From positions 53,705-117,704 of the forward strand of contig NZ_BJED01000016.1 in NCBI RefSeq assembly GCF_005405485.1: 64,000 bases of DNA, in the 5' to 3' direction. The DNA comes from Enterococcus hulanensis. GTDB lineage: Bacteria; Bacillota; Bacilli; Lactobacillales; Enterococcaceae. Positions 14,580 through 21,520 of this stretch are shown here, one piece after another (the stretch's first letter is position 1; each line of letters starts with the position of its first letter). The notes beneath the pieces are model-generated. The model was not told the DNA's origin. It saw nothing but the letters and a program-made list of their open reading frames with translations, and made no database searches. Position numbers and translations under genes: made by a program.

Positions 14580-15247
14580 AATGCCAGCAGCTTCAATGAA
14601 CGCTGTGCTTCCTCTGTAAATTGTTCTTCCTGCTGTAATAGTTCGGTACTTTGCGGAAAAGCAGAGAAACAAATCAGGAATTTCCATTGGATCAGCGGTT
14701 CATTGCTGTGGGCTTTTTTTATTTGTAAAAGCCGCTGATAGTTTTCTGTAGTTGCTAATGCCGGATGATAAAAGGCCATATAACCGATCGCGTCGATCAG
14801 TTCACTTAATTGTGAGGATGGCAGCTGTTCTGCGGCTGCCAATAATGTAGGAAAAATTTCTGGTTTCATTCGTCCCAATGAACGAGCGATCAGATCTCTC
14901 GGCAGGGGAAAGGATTTCTTTTTTGAGGGAGCTATCGGCGTGCGGTGCTGGTTATCACCGATGGTCGCGAGGAAATCAATCATTCGCAGAGCCGTCGATT
15001 GATCGCCGCTTTCTAGTTTTTCAGTTAGCGCCAGCCGAGTGTAAAGTGCCGGCTCGGTTTTTAGCCTGCTTAATAAAATGTCTGATATTTCACAAGTGAG
15101 CGGGATCAGCTTGGCGGCGATGGTACGTTCGCCGGCATTTTCGGAAAAAAGCAAGTTGGATAACTCGTTGATAGATTTTTTTTTGTAAGCAGAGAGTTCA
15201 CTGTTTTCAACCCATCCACGTTGTTTTCTTTGCGAATTATTGTTCAT
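14567..15247 (-). CDS. HEAT-repeat-like protein of unknown function
   Basis: A 226-residue all-helical soluble protein. It has repeating helix pairs with Leu/Ala spacing like HEAT or DNA-glycosylase-type (AlkD) scaffolds: AGERTIAAKLIPLTCEISDILL, EPALYTRLALTEKLESG, LPRDLIARSLGRMKPEIFPTLL and ELIDAIGYMAFYHPAL. The opening 25 residues are basic and Asn/Gln rich. The start codon lies behind AAAAGGAGCGAAATGA. It is a single gene, convergent with the MerR gene. Its role is unknown. Confidence 0.8.
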   Translation of the reverse strand: MNNNSQRKQRGWVENSELSAYKKKSINELSNLLFSENAGERTIAAKLIPLTCEISDILLSRLKTEPALYTRLALTEKLESGDQSTALRMIDFLATIGDNQHRTPIAPSKKKSFPLPRDLIARSLGRMKPEIFPTLLAAAEQLPSSQLSELIDAIGYMAFYHPALATTENYQRLLQIKKAHSNEPLIQWKFLICFSAFPQSTELLQQEEQFTEEAQRSLKLLALKKD

Positions 15248-15372
15248 TCATTTCGCTCCTTTTTTAAAAGTATAACAGAAAAGGTCAAAAGAAAATTTGT
15301 GTTTTATTTCACAAAATGATTGATTTCTGATAAATGCTGTGCTATCATCAAAAAAAAGAAGAGGTGACGGGA

Positions 15373-15633
15373 ATGAAAAAAGTAGTTGCGAATCCGATGG
15401 AGTTAAGAGATGCTATTCGTTGCGAGAAACCAAATATTTCAATCACAGGCGGCTTTGCTGAAATGATGCAGCCGATAGTTACGCAACAAGAAGCGGATGT
15501 AGAGAAAATGGACCTGCCGACTTTCATGAAATTGGCTTTAGATCCTGCGACGATGGAAACATTGACTACCGCATATCAAGTTGCTATGAAAAATGATGCC
15601 CAAGGGCTTGAATTAGAATGCGTACGGCTTTAA
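15373..15633 (+). CDS. Small protein of unknown function, 86 residues
   Basis: Begins MKKVVANPMELRDAIRCEKP. GAGGTGACGG precedes ATG 15373; the in-frame upstream start at 15334 has no site. The protein is soluble, with a conserved-looking GGFAEMMQPIV turn and a helical tail. Similar short proteins with an ITGGFAE-like segment occur in Gram-positive genomes with no assigned function. It stands alone; no terminator was seen close to the stop. Confidence 0.75.
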   Translation: MKKVVANPMELRDAIRCEKPNISITGGFAEMMQPIVTQQEADVEKMDLPTFMKLALDPATMETLTTAYQVAMKNDAQGLELECVRL

Positions 15634-15889
15634 TTTTTTAGCTATTTTTGTGAAAAATGTATCAAAGTTAAATGTTGATGTCCTTGTAGTTAATGGCTGC
15701 AAGGATTTTTTGAACGTTTTAAAATGTCCTTACAACGGGAAAATAATCATTTTAGTAATTTTAATTTGGCTTAATTATAAAATATAGACATTTTGGTAGA
15801 AGGAAAATATTTAGTAACATTCAGAATAAATTTAAAAATGTTAAAAAAACAATTCAAAAAATCACCAAAATAGGATAAAAATCTGTTAA

Positions 15890-15990
15890 AATATGATTAT
15901 GAGGAAGACCTCTCTCAATCTTTCTTAGCTAGTTTTATTTGACTAGCATCCCCTTTAAGCACCTTGATTAATCAAGGTGCTTTTTATTTT
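15890..15990 (+). ncRNA. Candidate small RNA C with three stem-loops
   Basis: After a very A-rich 200-bp tract come three consecutive hairpins: GAGG/CCTC (15901-15912), GCTAGT/ACTAGC (15928-15947), and a perfect 26-base palindrome that forms a terminator (15957-15982) with a long T run. No gene precedes this terminator closely: the 15633 stop is 320 bases upstream. A -10 such as TAAAAT (15887-15892) could start an RNA of about 90 nt. The -35 is not clear. It resembles an antitoxin-type or other regulatory RNA, but no toxin frame was found on either strand. Confidence 0.4.
15957..15990 (+). terminator. Strong terminator of candidate small RNA C
   Basis: Perfect palindrome AAGCACCTTGATTAATCAAG with its remaining arm, then TTTTTATTTTT. 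Confidence 0.88.
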
Positions 15991-16017
15991 TGCGCAAGGA
16001 AGTCTTATACAGCTTGA

Positions 16018-16057
16018 TTGAAAGCGCTTGATATTTCTATACAGATTGGCTTACAAT
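16018..16057 (+). promoter_or_regulatory. Promoter of usp4 with a cre-like site
   Basis: TTGATA (16028-16033) and TACAAT (16052-16057) are 18 bp apart. TGAAAGCGCTTGAT (16019-16032) matches the cre consensus in 11 of 14 positions and overlaps the -35, so CcpA control is possible. Confidence 0.5.
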
Positions 16058-16087
16058 TAAATAGAATAAGGGAAAGGGGGGCTTACC

Positions 16088-16513
16088 ATGAAAGAGTCGT
16101 ACAAAAAAATACTTGTCGCAGTAGATTCATCAGAGCAGGCACGTCGAGCATTTCAAGAGGCAGTCGAAGTCACACGCAGGAATGATGCACATTTGTATAT
16201 TTTGATCGTATCCGACACCAATCATCTAGGGTCCGAACCTTATGCAGTCGACCACATCGTCAAACAAGCACGAAAAGCAGCAGGAGCTATCGTTGAATCG
16301 CTGGAAGAAATGATTCCAGCTGATATCTCGTACTCTTCAATTATTGACGATGGAAATCCCAAAGCCAAAATCGTTGCCTATGCCGAAGCGGAAAAGATTG
16401 ATTTGATTTTGATGGGCGCCACTGGAACCGGCACTTTTTCACGTTTGTTACTGGGATCAACAACAGCTTATGTTGTAAACAATGCGCCTTGTAACGTGAT
16501 GGTGGTTCGCTAG
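16088..16513 (+). CDS. Universal stress protein, UspA family (paralogue 4)
   Basis: A 141-residue Usp protein with KKILVAVDSSEQARRAF at the start (DSS in place of the DGS of the other four) and GATGTGTFSRLLLGSTTAYVV as the ATP-binding loop. AAAGGGGGG precedes the ATG. It is monocistronic, with a promoter that overlaps a cre-like sequence. Confidence 0.93.
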   Translation: MKESYKKILVAVDSSEQARRAFQEAVEVTRRNDAHLYILIVSDTNHLGSEPYAVDHIVKQARKAAGAIVESLEEMIPADISYSSIIDDGNPKAKIVAYAEAEKIDLILMGATGTGTFSRLLLGSTTAYVVNNAPCNVMVVR

Positions 16514-16523
16514 ATAAAAAAAG

Positions 16524-16555
16524 AAAGCCAGCACAATTTTTGTGCTGGCTTTTAG
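16524..16555. terminator. Bidirectional terminator, usp4 and SOS pair
   Basis: AAAGCCAGCACAA pairs with TTGTGCTGGCTTT between A and T runs. Confidence 0.9.
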
Positions 16556-16812
16556 CTTGCTGTTTGATAGGCTTGGAAATCGTTCATGAGTTTGGTTTTC
16601 CCTAAGACGGCGTATTTGGCGATGATCAATTGTCCGCGGGCATTACGTTTCCCGAGAACGACGATCTTCATGCCGTTTTCGACATCTGCGAGAAAATTCA
16701 GTGAATGAGCAGCGATCAGGCAGTTCGTACCTGACAATTGAAAATAGACTAACGGCTGCTGTGAAAACTGAACGATCTTCAATTTTGTTACGGTGCCTTT
16801 AAGAGATTCCAT
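16552..16812 (-). CDS. SOS-operon protein 2, unknown function
   Basis: An 86-residue protein, MESLKGTVTKLKIVQFSQQP onward. The alternation of short beta strands (LVYFQLSGTNCLIAAH, GMKIVVLGKRNARGQLIIAKYAVLG) looks like an OB fold, which would suit nucleic acid binding, but no family is recognised. ATG 16812 follows GGAGG; the upstream in-frame extension lies inside the partner gene. It overlaps the preceding gene by 14 bases, so translation is coupled. Both are driven by the SOS promoter at 17072-17091. Confidence 0.78.
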   Translation of the reverse strand: MESLKGTVTKLKIVQFSQQPLVYFQLSGTNCLIAAHSLNFLADVENGMKIVVLGKRNARGQLIIAKYAVLGKTKLMNDFQAYQTAS

Positions 16813-17053
16813 CGGCCTTCCTCCTCGTATGGATACCTTTGAAAACGAGCTCATTGTCTTTACGTTCAAACTGAAAACAAATATCTTTTTTGCGACCGGT
16901 CTTTTTGGCAGGGATAACAAAGTAATCACGATTCTCTTTATCCATCTTAGTAGTAATTTGGTTCAAAAATAATGCTAGCGGCAATGAGTCCTTTACTAAG
17001 GAATCATAGGTTCGATAAAAAATTTCAACAGAATCTGGACTAATCATTGACAT
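16799..17053 (-). CDS. SOS-operon protein 1, unknown function
   Basis: An 84-residue protein beginning MSMISPDSVEIFYRTYDSLV. ATG 17053 lies eight bases after GAGG; ATG 17059 is too close to that site. It is basic in its second half (AKKTGRKKDICFQFERKDNE). No known domain is recognised; it is not YolD-like by eye. Its promoter has a perfect SOS box abutting TATAAT, so it should be induced by DNA damage through LexA/HdiR-type control. In Gram-positive bacteria such small SOS pairs often accompany UmuC-type polymerases, but none is present here. Confidence 0.78.
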   Translation of the reverse strand: MSMISPDSVEIFYRTYDSLVKDSLPLALFLNQITTKMDKENRDYFVIPAKKTGRKKDICFQFERKDNELVFKGIHTRRKADGIS

Positions 17054-17071
17054 GGTCATCACCTCAAATTT

Positions 17072-17091
17072 ATTATACGAACATTTGTTCG
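17072..17091 (-). promoter_or_regulatory. SOS box and -10 of the two-gene SOS operon
   Basis: On the minus strand, CGAACAAATGTTCG (17091-17078) is directly followed by TATAAT (17077-17072). Both half-sites are perfect. This is the classical arrangement of LexA-repressed promoters in Bacillus relatives. Confidence 0.85.
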
Positions 17092-17141
17092 GGAAGTAAA
17101 GTAGAAAGCTGAACTTTTTACTAAATAAAATACGCCAAAAG

Positions 17142-17174
17142 AAAAAAGAAACCGCCACTATAATGGAAGTTTCT
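17142..17174 (-). terminator. Terminator of the small membrane-protein gene
   Basis: Minus strand: AGAAAC pairs with GTTTCT and CCA with TGG inside, then a T run. It separates the small gene from the SOS promoter. Confidence 0.75.
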
Positions 17175-17183
17175 TTTAACTCA

Positions 17184-17294
17184 TTACCTCAAGATAAAAT
17201 AGATCACAAGCCAAAACAGCAGGCAAAAAATGATCAGTATTCGATAGATGATGTGTCTAGGTTGGCGATAGAGCCAAGCATAAAATTTTTTCAT
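17184..17294 (-). CDS. 36-residue single-pass membrane protein
   Basis: A short gene for a basic N terminus (MKKFYAWLYRQPRHIIYR) followed by a strongly hydrophobic segment (ILIIFCLLFWLVIYFIL) and a final Arg. AAGGA lies eight bases before the ATG and a terminator follows. The size and layout are those of small stress or toxin-type membrane peptides. A longer frame on the other strand over the same bases lacks a ribosome binding site and is judged a shadow. The function is unknown. Confidence 0.65.
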   Translation of the reverse strand: MKKFYAWLYRQPRHIIYRILIIFCLLFWLVIYFILR

Positions 17295-17667
17295 ATAAAA
17301 AATCCTTTTTATCCAGTGTTTCTAACAGAAAAACTGTTACCAACAGGAATGCTACCGTATTGGAGGGCAGAAGTAAAGTGCCGTAAAGTAAAAATAAATT
17401 ATAATTAGTTGGTGCATGAGAAATATTGAAGGGAAATAAGCGGTTGGGGACTTAATAGTAGGAATTAAAATAGATTCCCTTGGATTTTTAAGAGGTAAAA
17501 TAAGAATTGTTGCAATTTGTTTATAAAGCAATGGTGATAGCCTAACAAAAGTTTAGATGTAGTCTGTTAGTTTAATAAGAATTTTTTTGTAAAAGAAAAA
17601 AGTTGTGAAATAAATCTCAAATCCGTTTGATAAATGTTATTATGATCCTCCAGAAAGGGGGCGTAGC

Positions 17668-17910
17668 ATGAAAATAAAGGATTTAGAGTATTATATTTTA
17701 GATGAAATTGCTAATAAAAATTTTAGCAACTTGACTCATCAGTTTTTCAAAACCTCTAAAGCTGAATTTGAGGACAGCTTGGCTGAATTAAAGAAACACG
17801 GCCTTATTCAAGGCAACATATTTGATAGCAATGGGTCCATCAAAAACCAGTTTAGATTTTTCTTCTTATCTGAAAAAGGAGAGAGCCTATTAAGCGACAG
17901 CGCATGCTAA
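17668..17910 (+). CDS. Small winged-helix protein (YjcQ-like)
   Basis: An 80-residue protein. LEYYILDEIANKNFSNLTHQFFKTSKAEFEDSLAELKKHGLIQG has the helix-helix-recognition-helix order of a winged helix, and the wing leads into FRFFFLSEKGESLL, the TxxG-like end seen in YjcQ and related phage or chromosomal proteins. AAAGGGGG precedes the ATG. It probably binds DNA or is a small regulator; no target is adjacent. The gap 17409-17667 upstream is AT rich and shows no other gene. Confidence 0.75.
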   Translation: MKIKDLEYYILDEIANKNFSNLTHQFFKTSKAEFEDSLAELKKHGLIQGNIFDSNGSIKNQFRFFFLSEKGESLLSDSAC

Positions 17911-17918
17911 AAAAATTC

Positions 17919-17946
17919 GGATCACTCATCATGAGTGATCCTTTTT
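17919..17946 (+). terminator. Terminator of the winged-helix gene
   Basis: GGATCACTCA and TGAGTGATCC arms around a short loop, then five T residues. Confidence 0.9.
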
Positions 17947-17998
17947 AGATGATAAAGAAGTACACTTGTGAAGTTTCAAGCGTGTCGAGCATGATTTG

Positions 17999-19699
17999 CT
18001 AGTGTCTTCGTTTTGTCCGCTTCCTGGACTTGTTCATAATAAGAGCTCCAGCCACGATAATGACTCCGCCTAAAGCCAGCCAGGAAATATAGCTTCTGCT
18101 GTTGGAAATTGAGGCTTGATTAGTATTGCTGCTGCTGGATTTGACTTCGGTGACACTTTCACTGGTTTCGGTATTTTCAGCGGCCGTACTTTTATTGGTA
18201 AAAGCGGTTGCTAACTGAAAATATTGATCAAAGGCGGTGCGATCGATTGAAGGTTCACTCAAGGTACTATTGTCATCTAAACTGATCTGGTTGGAGTAAG
18301 CTCCTGTAACGGTGATAGTTGATGAACCAGTTCCTTCCACAACGGTTTCTCCATTGGCTAGGATAGTCACGCTTTTCCCATCCGTATCAACAATTTCTCC
18401 GCCCGCTTCTACATTCAAATTCGTTACCTGTGAATCATCGGTCACGATCCATTTAGAGCTTTTATCGACAGTGACAGTGATAGGCGCTTCAGTGGCAGCG
18501 GTGTTTACATCGTTAGTGGTGATTTCAGTATTGCCGCTATAAGTGGTTCCTTCGGTCAAGACCAGATTAAGACTGCTGATCGAATCAACGCTGATTTTTC
18601 CTGCTAATTCTTGTTTGATTCCCGTGAAGGTCACCTTGCCGCCATTGCTGCCGCCAGTTCCCCAATTATTCGCATCGTTTCCTTGAATCGTTAATAACGC
18701 TGCTTGGTCACTGTCAAAGTCTAGCTTGGTGTCCTGCAAAATAACATTCGCCTCCGTATTCGTTACATAAAACATGGTGCCTTCAGTCGCACTTTTCAAG
18801 GTCGAGTTGACTGCTTCGAAGGTGGCGGTTTCCCCAGTAGCTGCTTCCGCGTCTCCGGAAGTCGATTGATAGATAATCACGCCATTGGCAATAGGATCGC
18901 TGCCGGTTGTTCCTGTTAATTCGCTGGTTAATTCAGAGTTGTAAATTTGAATCGAGTTAAGGCCTTCCATGCCGGCGATCTGGCTGCCGCTGGAAGTCCC
19001 TGTAACATTATTTACCTCGATGTCGCCAGTTGAATAAAGCAGCGGCGATCCTGAACCCTGTGTAGTAAATTCGCTATCTGTCACAGAAACATTTCCGCCG
19101 CCGCGATCGGTTGCCAAGGCCGCACTATGATCGCCTTTGGTGCTGATCGTGGTTTTGTTCGCGATGATTGTTCCGCCATAGGTCGCATCCATTCCGCGGG
19201 AGTTATCAGCTTCCGTCGCAATTGTATTGTCATTCGCGTAAATCGTTCCATTATCTGTGGCAAATAACCCATTGCTTCCTTGGTCGCTCGCTGTTAATTG
19301 ACTATTGGAAAGATAGGCAAAGGAATCTTGATTCACCGCCAATAAAATCGAGTTTAGACCATAAAAATTACTATTATCGTCATTTGCGCTTGCGCCAGTT
19401 TTTTCTAACGTACTTTTTTCGAGTGTCAATGTCCCGCCATTTTTTACCAAGGCCGTATTTTTATCACTTTCATCGGAACGTTGCGTCTCACTGGTTGAAG
19501 TGATCTCCTGATTGTCTGCGACCAAACTGCCCGTTAATTCGCCAGAATAATCATAAGTCATGGTATCGGCGCCGCCCATTCCGCCGCCGCCATCTGGCGG
19601 AGCGGCAGGTGCCCCAGTTTGTTCAACGCCTATAACAGGAGTGGTACCTAATAATAAAGTGCTTAATAATACAAGCACCGCGGCTCGCTTTGTTTTCAA
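17999..19699 (-). CDS. Large secreted, membrane-anchored surface protein with beta-helix repeats
   Basis: A 566-residue protein. It has an N-terminal signal peptide (AAVLVLLSTLLLGTTPVIG), a Pro/Gly-rich linker (APPDGGGGMGG), and about 400 residues of Ser/Thr/Asn/Gly-rich repeats with strand-turn spacing (for example NGLFATDNGTIYANDNTIAT), which suggests a right-handed beta-helix adhesin. A Ser/Asn-rich stalk and a C-terminal membrane segment (WLALGGVIIVAGALIM) with a basic tail (RKRTKRRH) follow. No LPxTG is present, so anchoring is by the membrane segment. The start is TTG 19699 behind AAAGGGGGC. The ligand is unknown. Confidence 0.85.
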   Translation of the reverse strand: MKTKRAAVLVLLSTLLLGTTPVIGVEQTGAPAAPPDGGGGMGGADTMTYDYSGELTGSLVADNQEITSTSETQRSDESDKNTALVKNGGTLTLEKSTLEKTGASANDDNSNFYGLNSILLAVNQDSFAYLSNSQLTASDQGSNGLFATDNGTIYANDNTIATEADNSRGMDATYGGTIIANKTTISTKGDHSAALATDRGGGNVSVTDSEFTTQGSGSPLLYSTGDIEVNNVTGTSSGSQIAGMEGLNSIQIYNSELTSELTGTTGSDPIANGVIIYQSTSGDAEAATGETATFEAVNSTLKSATEGTMFYVTNTEANVILQDTKLDFDSDQAALLTIQGNDANNWGTGGSNGGKVTFTGIKQELAGKISVDSISSLNLVLTEGTTYSGNTEITTNDVNTAATEAPITVTVDKSSKWIVTDDSQVTNLNVEAGGEIVDTDGKSVTILANGETVVEGTGSSTITVTGAYSNQISLDDNSTLSEPSIDRTAFDQYFQLATAFTNKSTAAENTETSESVTEVKSSSSNTNQASISNSRSYISWLALGGVIIVAGALIMNKSRKRTKRRH

Positions 19700-19786
19700 T
19701 AGAAAAGCCCCCTTTTGGTGATATTTTTCCTTCAGTCTAGGGGGACAACCTTAAATCAAGCCTAAAAGAACTGGTTTTTTGAGCAA

Positions 19787-19814
19787 CAAAAAAAAGAAGC
19801 TCTTCAGCTTCCTT
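19787..19814 (-). terminator. Terminator of the tRNA-like RNA
   Basis: Minus strand: AGGAAGCT pairs with AGCTTCT around a GAAG loop and runs into eight T residues, starting only about 13 bases after the tRNA-like 3' end. Confidence 0.85.
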
Positions 19815-19826
19815 AAAAATATTATA

Positions 19827-19909
19827 CGTGGACGGCTGGAATCGAACCAGCACCTCTTTCTTAAATGCGGACTACTTCATTGAACGAGTAAAACACCAAG
19901 TTCATCCAC
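19827..19909 (-). ncRNA. Degenerate tRNA or tRNA-like RNA with own promoter and terminator
   Basis: An 83-nt minus-strand RNA has a full 7-bp acceptor stem (GTGGATG with CGTCCAC), discriminator G, and a perfect T arm (GCTGG-TTCGATT-CCAGC). The D arm is reduced to AAC/GTT around a loop with GG, and no proper anticodon stem exists: the best is AATG/CATT with a ten-base loop. No CCA is encoded. A TATACT -10 (19922-19917) sits just upstream and a terminator just downstream, so it is an independent unit. It cannot be a normal decoding tRNA as folded here; it may be a pseudogene or a regulatory tRNA mimic. Confidence 0.55.
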
Positions 19910-19971
19910 GCTTATTAGTATAGCGAAGCGGGAATGTTTTTGAAAGCTGTTCAGAAGTAATTAAAAAAATA

Positions 19972-20343
19972 TTATACTTTGACTTTTTTCTCGAAGTCCT
20001 CTGAGAATTCTTTAGCGATCATCCAACCATAACTTTCAGTGATAGCAGCGGCGGTGGAGCCGTTGATGACATTACCGGCGACTGGAAGTTTTCCGGCTAG
20101 AAAGCGGGCGGTCATTTGGCCGGCTTTTTGCGCTAAGAATTGAGTAGCTAGTGCTTTAGCGGCGCCTTGCTCTAATTTGATATGAAAAACTTTGCCCAAA
20201 GCAATCACCATAGCAGTTTGGATCGGTAATAAAACGGTCGCATCCGGAAACGGCAGCTGTGCCATGCCTGCGCCAACACCTGCGGCGGCAGTAGAGGCAC
20301 TATGGATAATGAGATGGGCTTTTCTTCGTTGTATTTTGTTCAT
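19972..20343 (-). CDS. Small Ala/Gly-rich membrane-associated protein (DUF697-like)
   Basis: A 123-residue protein with two hydrophobic Ala/Gly-rich helices (AAAGVGAGMAQLPFP, and LPIQTAMVIALGKVF) followed by amphipathic helices (KALATQFLAQKAGQMTARFLAG) and a charged tail. The PxPDATVLLPIQTAMVIALGK pattern is like the DUF697 domain found behind some GTPase domains, here free-standing. AAGGAG precedes the ATG. The function is unknown. It lies just upstream of the tRNA-like unit on the same strand. Confidence 0.72.
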   Translation of the reverse strand: MNKIQRRKAHLIIHSASTAAAGVGAGMAQLPFPDATVLLPIQTAMVIALGKVFHIKLEQGAAKALATQFLAQKAGQMTARFLAGKLPVAGNVINGSTAAAITESYGWMIAKEFSEDFEKKVKV

Positions 20344-20547
20344 TGCAGAAGCTCCTTACTCGATTAAATGTATTTTTACCGGTTGGTTGAAGAAAGTTTA
20401 GCATCTTGAAGCGAAAAGAACAATTTATCTAACCGTCTTTAAAGCAGTTTTAAGCATTGCAAAATTAAAAAAATGAGGAGGAAGGTTTTATTTTATTTTT
20501 CGAACGATCGTGGAGATGATAAAATAGGATTGAAAGGGGCGGTAAAA

Positions 20548-20985
20548 ATGGTTGATGAATATAAAAATATTTTAGTTGCTGTGGATGGCTCTGAACAATC
20601 CAAAAAAGCATTTGATGAGGCGATCAATATCGCCAAAAGAAATAAAGGCAAGCTGACCTTGGCAACAGTGATCGATACGGCTAGTTTTACCGGGACGACC
20701 GGAGGGAATTCGATTCCCCTGATGCAGGAGGTCCATGAAAAAGCCCAAAGTATTATTACCGAGTTGGAGAATCATCGTGTGGCAGAAGAAGCAGAGGTCC
20801 ATCTGACTTCTCAAATCATCGCCGGCAATCCTAAGCGTGAGATCGTCGAGTTGGCGGAAAAATTGGAGACCGACTTGATCGTGATGGGAGCGACCGGACT
20901 AGGTGCCTTGTCCTTATTATTCGTAGGTTCAACGACTGCCTATGTAGTGAATCAGGCGCCATGTAATGTCATGGTCGTAAAATAA
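20548..20985 (+). CDS. Universal stress protein, UspA family (paralogue 5)
   Basis: A 145-residue Usp protein: YKNILVAVDGSEQSKKAF at the start and GATGLGALSLLFVGSTTAYVV as the ATP-binding loop. ATG 20548 follows AAAGGGG. The 25 codons upstream in the same frame have no site. A TAAAAT -10 at about 20519 lies just ahead. It ends at a strong bidirectional terminator. Confidence 0.93.
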   Translation: MVDEYKNILVAVDGSEQSKKAFDEAINIAKRNKGKLTLATVIDTASFTGTTGGNSIPLMQEVHEKAQSIITELENHRVAEEAEVHLTSQIIAGNPKREIVELAEKLETDLIVMGATGLGALSLLFVGSTTAYVVNQAPCNVMVVK

Positions 20986-20992
20986 GCACACA

Positions 20993-21024
20993 AAAAACGT
21001 CTGACGTTGGTCAGACGTTTTTTT
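20993..21024. terminator. Bidirectional terminator, usp5 and DUF960-like gene
   Basis: ACGTCTGAC/GTCAGACGT stem between A and T runs. Confidence 0.9.
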
Positions 21025-21331
21025 CGTCTAGTGTCATCAGCATTTCAGTGCCGTCATCATAGACATACATGACTTTGGGAAATTCTATTTCTTCATAAGC
21101 TTCAACATAAGGTGCGGTGATTCCGTCAGAAAAATAGGGATCACTTTGGGAGTATACGACACTTAATGTCCGAGCAATTTTGTTTTTAAAAAAATGAAAC
21201 CGTTGTGGTGAAGTGAGCGGCAATCCTTTCATCGGGCGCATGAAAATCATATGCCAAATTTCCTGCTGCATATGTTCAGGAACGACGTCAAAAGGCACTT
21301 CGCTGCGACGCGGTTTTGTTGGTTCAAACAT
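21011..21331 (-). CDS. DUF960-like protein
   Basis: A 106-residue soluble protein. VPFDVVPEHMQQEIWHMIFMRPM, then the TSPQRFHFF turn and a strand-rich end, resemble the DUF960 family of Firmicutes (a short helix pair followed by a beta sheet). ATG 21331 is preceded by AGAGAGGG; the 22 codons upstream are not supported. No catalytic motif is known for the family. The gene is monocistronic. Confidence 0.75.
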   Translation of the reverse strand: MFEPTKPRRSEVPFDVVPEHMQQEIWHMIFMRPMKGLPLTSPQRFHFFKNKIARTLSVVYSQSDPYFSDGITAPYVEAYEEIEFPKVMYVYDDGTEMLMTLDEKNV

Positions 21332-21520
21332 TTTTCTCAACCCTCTCTTTGCTTTATCATAGCAGGTTTTTTTAAGAAAAAAAGTAAAAGCAATCATTTT
21401 ATAAAAATTTAGTTCGTCGAAACAGTTTTTTTAGGTTAAAAATGATAAAGTAAAATAGAAAAGGTTAGAACAATTAGTATTCTAATTAACATTAAAAGTG
21501 ATTGAATGAAGGTGAAAAAG

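Noticed and set aside
15841..16080. Fst/TxpA-type type I toxin-antitoxin locus around the palindromic terminator
   Set aside because: No hydrophobic short frame with a ribosome binding site was found on either strand, so only the RNA candidate is kept.
17163..17408. An 81-codon plus-strand frame starting in the sequence MEVSFNSLP
   Set aside because: No ribosome binding site; it begins inside a terminator hairpin and lies antisense to the small membrane-protein gene, which has a site and terminator.
19827..19909. Ordinary functional tRNA gene
   Set aside because: No five-bp anticodon stem with a seven-base loop can be formed, and the residues at the usual anticodon position do not give a valid arm.
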